This document shows positions 7,941 to 15,973 of a stretch of 48,356 nucleotides of DNA, piece after piece; the stretch's first letter is position 1, and every line of letters starts with the position of its first letter. This DNA comes from an uncultured Phocaeicola sp. Lineage in GTDB: Bacteria; Bacteroidota; Bacteroidia; Bacteroidales; Bacteroidaceae. A program made the translations under genes and the position numbers. The DNA lies in the NCBI GenBank assembly GCA_944320855.1, contig CALUJF010000110.1, positions 1 to 48,356 of the forward strand, written 5' to 3'. A model generated the notes under the pieces. That model did no database searches. It was not told the DNA's origin and was given only the letters and a program-made list of their open reading frames with translations.

Positions 7941-8732
7941 TCAGCTACGTTTCCCATACCATGCTATCAGGAGCGAACTTGCTATCAGGCTTGTTATGCC
8001 GATAATCCACAGATAAATGTGGTTCTCGCGTTGGTTCTGCTCAATAATCCGTGTCTGATACCTGTTGTATTCTACCAGAGAACTTATCTGTTCTTGCTGT
8101 GAGCGGATTAAACCCAGCAATTCCTGATTGATTTCCTGTTGTCCTTTAAGTGACTGGGTCATATTCTTGAAGTTTCGGTTTATGGTGTACTCATCCTTGA
8201 TATAGCCCATGGTGCTGATTTTAATTTCCTGTATAGAGAGGCTGTCTTGCCTCTCTATGATAGGTGGGGTGATATCTTCCTTTTGGGCATAATGATTGAA
8301 GCAGAGTATGCCGATAAGTATGCCGCTCAAAAGAAAGGCTATGAGTGCTATAATGACATAGAACAGATGGTTTTTACGCGCCGTTACGGTTGTATCCGTT
8401 CTGACACTCCTTACTTCTGTCTTGTTTTCATTCATTCCTGTGTTCTCTGGCTGTGGACTTGTATCTTGGTTCATTTCCTTTTCCTCCATCGCTTTTCTTT
8501 TGCTCATTTCAATAAACTCTCGTTTGTTTATCTGGTACTTGTCACCCTGATATAGGACTACCTCATTTTTTACCAGCCAGTCCAAGGCTTCGCGTACGCT
8601 GCGTTCCGTAACTTTGATATTCTGGATGTTCCAGTACACTTCCGAGCAGGTTACCCAAACGGGTTTGACAAGAGATTTTGCATAGAGAATCTCCATAATC
8701 TCTTTCTGTAATTGTTCTTTGGTCTGTTCCAT
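7941..8732 (-). CDS. Winged-helix, two-membrane-segment protein at the end of the T6SS operon
   Basis: The 263-residue protein has three parts. Residues 1-75 look like a winged helix (VTERSVREALDWLVKNEVVLYQGDKYQI). A polar linker leads to a membrane segment near 121-145 (LFYVIIALIAFLLSGILIGILCF), then a coiled-coil stretch (residues 180-235, with QEQISSLVEYNRYQTRIIEQN). A second membrane segment closes the protein (YLWIIGITSLIASSLLIAW). It begins 6 bases after the tssR stop, so it is co-transcribed with the apparatus genes. The layout suggests a membrane-anchored regulator or scaffold linking cytoplasm and periplasm. I do not know its function. Confidence 0.7.
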   Translation of the reverse strand: MEQTKEQLQKEIMEILYAKSLVKPVWVTCSEVYWNIQNIKVTERSVREALDWLVKNEVVLYQGDKYQINKREFIEMSKRKAMEEKEMNQDTSPQPENTGMNENKTEVRSVRTDTTVTARKNHLFYVIIALIAFLLSGILIGILCFNHYAQKEDITPPIIERQDSLSIQEIKISTMGYIKDEYTINRNFKNMTQSLKGQQEINQELLGLIRSQQEQISSLVEYNRYQTRIIEQNQRENHIYLWIIGITSLIASSLLIAWYGKRS

Positions 8733-8738
8733 ATGCTT

Positions 8739-11075
8739 TTACGGTAATAAATGTTTTGGAATGAAATAATATGTTTCTCCCGCCATTGATACGGTTTCGA
8801 ATGACTGCTCCGCATACATGCCTTCCAGTATCTTCAGTTTGTCAATTACAGCTGGATAAATGGAATGGAAGCCGTTTTTCTTGCATTTTCTTTTTTTCAA
8901 TTTGCGGATCTTGAGGTTATAAAGCAACTCTTCTTCTGCGGGAATCCCTGTACGGTAATAAAACAGGTCTGATATTACCGCATTCCTTTTCAGAAGTTTG
9001 CGATGGAATGACCGGTTTATACCGCTTCTTTGTTTCCTGTATATCCTGCGCAATATACGAAACTCCTTTTTTTGTATGCTGTCCGTAAATTCAGGGAGCA
9101 ATCCACGATAGTTCTGCAACAGGTTCTCCAGTTCCTTTTCACTGAAAACATATCCTTCATCATATTTGCAAAGTGATGAATCTGGTATGGAAAGTTTTGT
9201 GAAATAAGTGTCTGACACGCTGTTACGGCTTATTCTTTCCATTCGTATGGTATCATTTTTATATACTTTTCTGATAATTTCTTTTAGGTCATTTGTCGGA
9301 CGGCTTCTTAATGTCCCCAGTTTGCTTTCATGATATTGCAAGGATTCCAGCAGTGTTTCATTTGTCATTTGGATATTCATGTTGATGGAGTCCAGTGCAA
9401 GTTCCAATGCTGTGTTGTGAAGGATACCTCTTCCTTTGGGGAATATGATACCTCCTGCTGAAAGGCTCTTGGAGGGTACGTCAAACAAAAAGATATTTGC
9501 CTCGTCTGTTTCCACGTTCCGGAAGAGTTCAGGCTTAATCAGCTTGTCATCTACGATATAGTTGGCTATATGGTTCACATATTGCCGTGATAGCTCATCC
9601 AGTGTTGACTTGGCTTGCAGGACAAAGTCTTGATAAGGGGTGTCATAGGAGCGGTTTGTCTGTACAAACAGAAAACTGGCTGATTTCTGTCCCGCTCTGG
9701 CAATCAGGCTTTCATTTATTTTCAGTTTTTGATTGCTCCCCAATATGATAAACAGATTTTTATCAAAGACATTTCCGTTTATCGTATTCATGATATTGCT
9801 CAAAGCGCTGTTTAGTCCTGTATTTCCGCGTGATGACGAAAATTGAATGCTATCAGTCGTAATGAAATCGATCCATTTGGAAAAATCGGAAAGTACTTGG
9901 GAGTAACGGTTGCCGGTATTGGATATACATGTGGCAGTGAATCTGTATTGCACATCCGGAGATAATTTCATTTTCATGTTTTGCAGGGTATTGCAAAGCA
10001 TATTCGCACGTTGCTGCTCATGCTCAAAATAAAGGAAATGGATGTTTACCAGATTATTTTCTTTTTCCATACGTCTGATATCAGAAGAATGGATGTTTCC
10101 TCCTTTGATGTTTATCAGATTATTCCATCTGCTGTTCCATACCAGAACTGGAATATTGATATCCGTGTGTCCGGATTCCCACAAACCGGATTGTCGTACA
10201 TTCCCGGCATAGTCAAACAGTATCCTTGACTGCAGGCTGGCTTCCTGTATCTGAATGGTATCATGCATTTGGGTTAGTCCGGGAATTGAATCGGTATAAT
10301 CCCCGTCACTCAGCAGGAATGACCTGTTCTGGCCGACTTCTGCAATCAGGTCAGAAGGTACCCATCCGAATACTTTTCGGGAATCATCGTCCAGAGTGGG
10401 ACAATCAGATACCAGTACGGAGCGTTTGCTTTTGTCGTACTTGTAGGCATAGACGATTTGTCCGCTTAACAGACCTCCTTCCATCTTGTTTTTCAGGAGA
10501 GGCTCGCCGAATACACTCAACGTATCCCCTCTGAAATATCTCCCCATGTCAAGCAATCGGTTCGGCTGCGTCAGTCCTACACGGAATTTTACTGGCTGAT
10601 TGTTTTCTTTATCAATGTAGGCATGGTCAAACATCAGAATATTGTCTGCTGGGATCCATCCGGCATATTCGACCTTCGAAGGTTCTTTGAAATGCCTTTT
10701 CTTGGATAACAGGAAGCTGTAAAATACCTTGGGCTTGCCTATAATGTCTTGATCGGCACGGACAAGACTGTAGTTCCCGTTTTCTTCATCAATGATGTAG
10801 TATGAGACACCAATTTCCTGCTTTCCTCTTTTACGCTGGAAATAAGCGTCCTCGTATGCCTGGTTACCATTTCTGTCAGAGTAGACAATCAGATTGCTTC
10901 TGTCTTTTTTGACTGCAGGATTTTTTTCGGCATCCGGCAGATAGTTGAATATATTTTTTCCTGTTGTTCTGGTTCTGTTCCATGCAGATACTTGCCCTGA
11001 TACGTGTACGGGCATACTGCATCCGGCCCACACCAGAAATAATATGGCTATGGATTTGTAATATTTCTGTTTCAT
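8739..11075 (-). CDS. tssR: TssR-like periplasmic lipoprotein of subtype iii T6SS
   Basis: I start at ATG 11075, 14 codons into the longest frame, giving 778 residues; this ATG overlaps the stop of the upstream gene as ATGA. The new N-terminus is a lipoprotein signal (IAILFLVWAGC, cysteine as lipid site). The protein is long, with an SH3-like stretch early (GWIPADNILMFDHAYIDKE) and a central von Willebrand-like segment (NLFIILGSNQKL) flanked by beta-rich regions. TssR is a large accessory protein specific to Bacteroidetes T6SS, thought to belong to the envelope-spanning part that replaces TssJ/L/M. The name rests on size, position and lipoprotein signal. Confidence 0.75.
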   Translation of the reverse strand: MKQKYYKSIAILFLVWAGCSMPVHVSGQVSAWNRTRTTGKNIFNYLPDAEKNPAVKKDRSNLIVYSDRNGNQAYEDAYFQRKRGKQEIGVSYYIIDEENGNYSLVRADQDIIGKPKVFYSFLLSKKRHFKEPSKVEYAGWIPADNILMFDHAYIDKENNQPVKFRVGLTQPNRLLDMGRYFRGDTLSVFGEPLLKNKMEGGLLSGQIVYAYKYDKSKRSVLVSDCPTLDDDSRKVFGWVPSDLIAEVGQNRSFLLSDGDYTDSIPGLTQMHDTIQIQEASLQSRILFDYAGNVRQSGLWESGHTDINIPVLVWNSRWNNLINIKGGNIHSSDIRRMEKENNLVNIHFLYFEHEQQRANMLCNTLQNMKMKLSPDVQYRFTATCISNTGNRYSQVLSDFSKWIDFITTDSIQFSSSRGNTGLNSALSNIMNTINGNVFDKNLFIILGSNQKLKINESLIARAGQKSASFLFVQTNRSYDTPYQDFVLQAKSTLDELSRQYVNHIANYIVDDKLIKPELFRNVETDEANIFLFDVPSKSLSAGGIIFPKGRGILHNTALELALDSINMNIQMTNETLLESLQYHESKLGTLRSRPTNDLKEIIRKVYKNDTIRMERISRNSVSDTYFTKLSIPDSSLCKYDEGYVFSEKELENLLQNYRGLLPEFTDSIQKKEFRILRRIYRKQRSGINRSFHRKLLKRNAVISDLFYYRTGIPAEEELLYNLKIRKLKKRKCKKNGFHSIYPAVIDKLKILEGMYAEQSFETVSMAGETYYFIPKHLLP

Positions 11076-12013
11076 CTCTCTGTGTAACTTTGGGTTATTT
11101 GTATAGTTGATACACAATGAAGTTTGTCGATAAGCACTTCATCAATACGGACGCGTCGTTTGGTATTGCTTTCGAGGAAATGAAGCCCTTGGCAGTAACC
11201 GGTAAAGTCATTGTATTTGTCTCCGTTTACTACGACTGCGACCCTGTCCGCAGGAATACAGAAGTATTTGTTCCGCATATAGTTATAGTGTTCGTAATAG
11301 ACAGAGTGCTGTGAAACGCGTGCGTCTGCAATGGCTTGCAAATGTTTGCGGATGTCGTTCTGTGCCAGCACGAGTGAATCTACTGTGACTATTTCTTCTG
11401 CTTTTTCAAAGCGTGGCAGGATTGTTATGTGATGTTTTACAGGATACTGCGTTGTATTCGTTTGCAGTTTTACAGTATATTCTCCCGGATTCTCATAGGT
11501 ATAGACTACCTGCTGGTCGTATGCATCCACAGTACCGGTCTCTCCAAATTCCCATTGCCAGGAATTCATGCCATATCCTTCCGCCGCAAAGACGAGTTCT
11601 TCTCCCTGATAGCCTTCAGATACGCCATAGATATGCGGCACAGAATCAATGGCTGCGCGTTCAGTTCCGGATATTACTTTTATGTATTTGTTGATCGTGT
11701 AGCTGTTGTCTATTTTTAGTGTCACCAGATATTTGCCCGGGGATTCATAGCTGTATGTCATGTTGCTTTTATCACTTATTGCATCACCGTTTCCCATCTG
11801 CCATAGCAGTTTCCTTCCTTTTACGGCAGCTGTATCGTTTATCATAAACTCCAGTTTCTCATTCACCTCGTAATGATAGTTGTCGTTGGAATCAAATACA
11901 TAAAAGTCAATGTTGCTCAGTTTGGATTTGGAGGGCAACAACAGGATGATGATAATACCTCCTATGGCAAGTATGCCCAAGGCAGTGATGATAATTTTTC
12001 TCTTGTTATCCAT
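11072..12013 (-). CDS. tssQ: PKD-domain T6SS accessory membrane protein (TssQ position)
   Basis: The 313-residue protein has an N-terminal signal anchor (ITALGILAIGGIIIILLL) and two PKD-like beta-sandwich domains, recognised by YSYESPGKYLVTLKI near residue 85 and YTYENPGEYTVKLQT near 175. A C-terminal domain with conserved-looking cysteines and aromatics follows (MRNKYFCIPADRVAVVV). PKD domains mediate protein contacts outside the cytoplasm, so this is likely a periplasmic part of the envelope complex. It lies 5 bases after the preceding small membrane-protein gene and is coupled to tssR by an ATGA overlap. The letter Q is assigned from gene order only. Confidence 0.65.
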   Translation of the reverse strand: MDNKRKIIITALGILAIGGIIIILLLPSKSKLSNIDFYVFDSNDNYHYEVNEKLEFMINDTAAVKGRKLLWQMGNGDAISDKSNMTYSYESPGKYLVTLKIDNSYTINKYIKVISGTERAAIDSVPHIYGVSEGYQGEELVFAAEGYGMNSWQWEFGETGTVDAYDQQVVYTYENPGEYTVKLQTNTTQYPVKHHITILPRFEKAEEIVTVDSLVLAQNDIRKHLQAIADARVSQHSVYYEHYNYMRNKYFCIPADRVAVVVNGDKYNDFTGYCQGLHFLESNTKRRVRIDEVLIDKLHCVSTIQITQSYTER

Positions 12014-12018
12014 ATTGC

Positions 12019-12465
12019 TTATAGATTAGCTTTACATTCTTCCAGGTCTTTTTCTATTAGCGCATTGTTGTTTTTCAGGGCATTCAGTTCTTCCTGTATG
12101 TCAAACTGGAATCTTAAGGTCTTGGAAGTCAGTGCGCCGAACATGAATCTTGAATTCATTCCGTTTTTGGTATAGATTTCCTGCAGACCGTATATTTTCC
12201 CTTTTATTTCATCCATACGCTGTACCTGGTATGCGTTGAAATCCAATGAATCGATTTGGTTCCATATTACCGAGGATTTTTTTGCATGTTCCTTTTGCTC
12301 GGTAAATATGGTTTCCGAATGATTGATGTCCTTGATCAGTTCCGAACTTTCTTTCATTGGAACATCAAACACATACTTGCATAGGATGATAAAAGTCAGC
12401 ACTACGGTAAACACCAGCAATATCGCAAAGCGTACATTGCCCCATATGTTTTCATCTTTTGTCAT
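12019..12465 (-). CDS. tssP: Single-pass T6SS accessory protein with coiled coil (TssP position)
   Basis: The 148-residue protein has one membrane segment close to the N-terminus (FAILLVFTVVLTFIILCKYVF, residues 13-33) and a periplasmic helical domain ending in a coiled coil (LNALKNNNALIEKDLEE). Its start overlaps the stop of the upstream gene (ATGA at 12462-12465). Small bitopic proteins at this place are conserved in the Bacteroidetes subtype and are thought to build the trans-envelope complex. The exact letter is uncertain. Confidence 0.6.
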   Translation of the reverse strand: MTKDENIWGNVRFAILLVFTVVLTFIILCKYVFDVPMKESSELIKDINHSETIFTEQKEHAKKSSVIWNQIDSLDFNAYQVQRMDEIKGKIYGLQEIYTKNGMNSRFMFGALTSKTLRFQFDIQEELNALKNNNALIEKDLEECKANL

Positions 12466-12962
12466 GGTTTCTTAAGTTTTTCTTTTGTTAACTCCTGATA
12501 CTTATTTCTGCATTTCTCCAATTGCTCGATATTGGATTCTCTTTTTTTGGCTTCACGGTCAAGGTTATCCATGGAAACCTGTATCTCTTTTATCTGATCG
12601 AGCATGACCTTATATACCTCATAGTTCTGCTTGTTGGATGCGAAACCGGTTATTTCATTCTCCATCAGCTGGCGCTTCTTGGTTATCAGGTTTTGCAGAT
12701 GCTTGTGCTCGCTCGCATTTCGCTTCTTGGTTTTCAGACTGTTCAGTTCACGGAACAGTTCTTCAATCTGGAAGTTGAGTTCCGCCTGTTTTTTGAACAC
12801 TTCATCGTATTCTGACTTTTTGTTTTCAAGAAGCGCGATACCTCTCTGGGCTGTCACAATCGAGATGCTGCCGCATAAGGCAATGACTAGTAATGTAACA
12901 ACGAATATGATGGAGAATTTCCACTTGGCGCTTTTGCGCTCTTCTATGTTCATTGCTTCCAT
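12462..12962 (-). CDS. tssO: Single-pass T6SS accessory protein with long coiled coil (TssO position)
   Basis: The 166-residue protein has a membrane segment at residues 16-38 (IIFVVTLLVIALCGSISIV) followed by a periplasmic region that is almost entirely coiled coil, with heptads such as LNFQIEELFRELNSLKTKKR and IEQLEKCRNKYQEL. It shares architecture with the next gene, so the two may form a heteromeric stalk. It lies between tssK and the TssP-type gene with short spacing. Assigned as TssO by order and topology. Confidence 0.65.
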   Translation of the reverse strand: MEAMNIEERKSAKWKFSIIFVVTLLVIALCGSISIVTAQRGIALLENKKSEYDEVFKKQAELNFQIEELFRELNSLKTKKRNASEHKHLQNLITKKRQLMENEITGFASNKQNYEVYKVMLDQIKEIQVSMDNLDREAKKRESNIEQLEKCRNKYQELTKEKLKKP

Positions 12963-12979
12963 AATTCAACTTTTTTTAA

Positions 12980-14125
12980 TTACATGAAAGACCATTTCTT
13001 TTTCTTCTCTTCTTGAGGAGAAGCAGTGCTTTCTTCTCCGACTACAATATTTTCTCTCACAAGGCCGATATATTCCAGTTCCCCCATTTTGTGGAACATC
13101 CGTTCCAGAAGAGAAAGGAATGCGCCTGAAATATGCAGTGAAGAACTGATATCCGTATGCTCGTATGTAATACCGGCAACTTTTTCAATACTGTGCATAA
13201 AGTCTGATGGAGTAATATTGGTCCACTCGTAATAATATTGCAGCAGCTCCTCACGCATGGTTTCAGACAAGGTCTGTAAGGCGGAAACGAATCCGTTTGC
13301 CAATTCATTGACTGCCCGGATAAGAAAAATAGGAGGCTGTTCTTGAGCTATCTGTTCTATAAAGAAAATATGGCTGTTATAAAAACTGCTGAATGCATTG
13401 CACAGGACAAACGTATTATTGGCCAGCGCATCCCTGCGTTTGTCCGACAGGTTTCGGCTGTATATCGTCCTTATATCTTCCCGTATGTTGTGCAGGATAT
13501 GCGTCAGTTGATTTATGAACGATTTCAAGCCGTCATGATAGACAGATTTCTGTAATGGCGGTATATATTGGCGGTTTACAGCAAATGCGTTTCCATGGGA
13601 TTTTATTTCTCCGATTATCAGAAAGTTTTTGTTGTAAAAAGCCTTGTTCGTTTGGCTTTTGGGTATAATATGCATCTTTATGCTCGGCAGTACGTGAGGA
13701 TGATGCAAGGGTACAACTTCCGGATCTGGTTCACCTATGGGTATCATCTCATAAGGATTGATTGATACAAGAATAAGGAATACATTGTCCTCAATAGCGA
13801 GAGGGTTGCTGTCTGGCAATGTCGCTGTCGGTACATAATCTCCATATAGCCCTTCATAGAAGATGATTGGAATACCGCCTCTTGTCAGTCCGTTACATTT
13901 CTTCAGCCGTACACACAGGGTATCAAGGGATTCTCCGGTTATATCGAATTCTACATTGTCATTTGAGTTGTCAAATGCCCTCCCGATTCCATAATTATAG
14001 TCCGTGAGTTGGCCTTCAATGCTTCCATATAGAGATTCTATCATGTTATAATAATTCCCGAAGAAATGATCCTTTGTCAACTTTACTCCGTTGACCCAAT
14101 TAATCGGTAAATGTTCTATCTTCAT
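12980..14125 (-). CDS. tssK: TssK baseplate-membrane adaptor
   Basis: The 381-residue protein opens with MKIEHLPINWVNGVKLTKDHF, the family pattern in which the N-terminal shell domain recognises a receptor-binding-protein-like fold. The middle has NVFLILVSINPYEMIP and a proline/histidine stretch (VPLHHPHVLPSIKMHI), followed by a helical C-terminal half. TssK trimers connect the TssF/G/E wedge to the membrane complex. The last 15 residues are charged (TASPQEEKKKKWSFM). It sits 4 bases after the tssN stop. Assignment is good from the N-terminal pattern and position. Confidence 0.85.
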   Translation of the reverse strand: MKIEHLPINWVNGVKLTKDHFFGNYYNMIESLYGSIEGQLTDYNYGIGRAFDNSNDNVEFDITGESLDTLCVRLKKCNGLTRGGIPIIFYEGLYGDYVPTATLPDSNPLAIEDNVFLILVSINPYEMIPIGEPDPEVVPLHHPHVLPSIKMHIIPKSQTNKAFYNKNFLIIGEIKSHGNAFAVNRQYIPPLQKSVYHDGLKSFINQLTHILHNIREDIRTIYSRNLSDKRRDALANNTFVLCNAFSSFYNSHIFFIEQIAQEQPPIFLIRAVNELANGFVSALQTLSETMREELLQYYYEWTNITPSDFMHSIEKVAGITYEHTDISSSLHISGAFLSLLERMFHKMGELEYIGLVRENIVVGEESTASPQEEKKKKWSFM

Positions 14126-14129
14126 ATGC

Positions 14130-15008
14130 TTACTCTTTTGTTGAAGTTAATTTTACTCTTCTGATATATATAGGTCGGTTGTTTCTGATTTTGTTCTGCT
14201 TGCTGTCCTTGTGTGGATCAAGAATCCGTATCAGCAGCGGATAACTGAACCATTTTGTCGTATAAAAAGTCCATCCCACCTTGTAACCGTCTTTTCCTGT
14301 TTCAATCCTGTTCTGTGGAAATCTGCGGTTCTGGTCTTCTATAAACCAGTTGAACCAGTTTCCCAGAGAAATGCCGTCCGGCAGTTTTACAACCAGCGAA
14401 GCGTAATTCTTGTCTCCTATCTTGCGGTTGATTTTCACTTTTACGGACTTGAATTCAAAGCTGTCAATATTGTCCCAATAGTTACGGTCGAAAGTCCCGA
14501 ATTCCAATTCCCACGGAGCATAGATGGGAGGCGGTATAAGCAGAAACAGTTTTCTGCCCAGCATAATCATGTAAGGTACTATGAACCAGAGTACATTCAG
14601 CGCTCCCCAAATGGCATACGGAAGATTGCTTATCTTCTCAAATATAAGGTAATATATCCATCCTCCGAGTATGCCTGATACAGACAACAGCAGTATTGTC
14701 CCTCCGGTGGATTCTCCAAGTCCGATTGCTTTGAAAGAATCCGATTCTGTGTACTTCCAGAAAATAAAACCCAGTCCGATGTAGCATAGGATTGTCAGAA
14801 GAAGTCCGCCCCATACGAATTCATTCCTGAGAAGTCCCAACAGGCAGGGAAGGGCAATTATCAAAGCTGAAATAAGTATGAAGATAATGGCTTTTTTCAT
14901 ACTCAGCTTCCGTTTTAGATTTTTCATGCTGTTCAGGAAAAACAGCATGACCGTTACGAGCAGTGGCGCTAACAGGTATTTAAAGAAAAAAGATAATAAC
15001 ATTTCCAT
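14130..15008 (-). CDS. tssN: TssN multi-pass membrane protein of subtype iii T6SS
   Basis: The 292-residue protein has five or six membrane helices in its first 160 residues (for example LLAPLLVTVMLFFL, AIIFILISALIIALPCLLGLL and LNVLWFIVPYMIMLG). A cytoplasmic C-terminal beta-rich domain follows, with aromatic motifs (YWDNIDSFEFKSVKV, LGNWFNWFIEDQNRRFP, VGWTFYTTKWFSYPLL). TssN is found only in Bacteroidetes T6SS and is regarded as part of the inner-membrane platform that stands in for TssL/TssM. It lies between tssG and tssK. Confidence 0.8.
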   Translation of the reverse strand: MEMLLSFFFKYLLAPLLVTVMLFFLNSMKNLKRKLSMKKAIIFILISALIIALPCLLGLLRNEFVWGGLLLTILCYIGLGFIFWKYTESDSFKAIGLGESTGGTILLLSVSGILGGWIYYLIFEKISNLPYAIWGALNVLWFIVPYMIMLGRKLFLLIPPPIYAPWELEFGTFDRNYWDNIDSFEFKSVKVKINRKIGDKNYASLVVKLPDGISLGNWFNWFIEDQNRRFPQNRIETGKDGYKVGWTFYTTKWFSYPLLIRILDPHKDSKQNKIRNNRPIYIRRVKLTSTKE

Positions 15009-15031
15009 ATTCTAACTTTTTTATCTGTTGT

Positions 15032-15973
15032 TTATAGATTCATATCATATCCCAAGCGGTTTACTCCCAAAATACAGTCAGTATGTCCCTGTATCAGGTG
15101 TTTTATATGTATTTCTCTGAATGAAAGTATAAAGAAACTCAGTATCTTTGTTACAATATTGTCGATTCGTGATTGTCCGTTGTAGTCTTCTGAATTTTCA
15201 GACTGTCCGAAGACTATGGTTGCTTCCATATCATCACCTTCACATTCCACTTCTCCGTTCAATCCAAGGTTTTCTCCTAGAATACCTTCATTGATAGGCG
15301 AATATTGTGAAATGGTAATCACATGTGGTATATACCTGAGCCTGACTTCAAGATTAAGAACAACAGAAAACATCCTTTCAATGGCCGGGAGATTCTCCAT
15401 GTATTCATCCGAATTGCAAAGAAAAAGGAACAGCTTGTACTTTTGATGGTCAGTGATATCCAATGGTATGCCAAGCATCGTTTCTACAAGATGGTTCAGA
15501 TTTTCACGCATTGTTGGATTTGAAAAGAAATTCAAATCACGGTCGATGATTTTGACACGTTCCTTGAAGAAGGCTGTATCGAATGGAATAAAAAAAGAAA
15601 TCAGCTCCTTCTCCTTTTTTTTGTTGTCACGTATCGCATCCACAATTTCCTTGTTGCTCATTCCCGGTGTGCTTATGACAAGGGGATGGAACAGGAGTTC
15701 CGGAAGCTGATGATACATACTGTTCCTTGCAAGATGCAGGGCAACAACTTCCTTGTATGAATTTGGCGTAGAAAAATAACGTAAAGAAGCGCTCAGAATG
15801 TCTTTGGAGTGGACACGCGGATTCATCCCATGACAAATTATCATGAGAGAATCCAGCAGGTCTTCCTTGAGGATGAACTGCAATTCTTCAAAAAAGACTT
15901 CGGCAATGTAATTGTTTGCACTGCTGCGTTTCAGTTCGTTTATTTTTTCTTTCCTGTCTATTGGAGTTCCCAT
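15032..15973 (-). CDS. tssG: TssG baseplate wedge protein
   Basis: The 313-residue protein follows tssH and precedes tssN. Its start overlaps the end of tssH by 16 bases. The N-terminus has an EVFFEELQFILKEDLL-type helix, and the middle has the conserved LVETMLGIPLDITDHQKYKL region. The C-terminal part contains the LGENLGLNGEVECEGDD segment that resembles the closing barrel of TssG (LGENLRLG-like). In the wedge one TssG combines with two TssF. The two-gene block tssF/tssG is here split by tssH. Confidence 0.8.
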   Translation of the reverse strand: MGTPIDRKEKINELKRSSANNYIAEVFFEELQFILKEDLLDSLMIICHGMNPRVHSKDILSASLRYFSTPNSYKEVVALHLARNSMYHQLPELLFHPLVISTPGMSNKEIVDAIRDNKKKEKELISFFIPFDTAFFKERVKIIDRDLNFFSNPTMRENLNHLVETMLGIPLDITDHQKYKLFLFLCNSDEYMENLPAIERMFSVVLNLEVRLRYIPHVITISQYSPINEGILGENLGLNGEVECEGDDMEATIVFGQSENSEDYNGQSRIDNIVTKILSFFILSFREIHIKHLIQGHTDCILGVNRLGYDMNL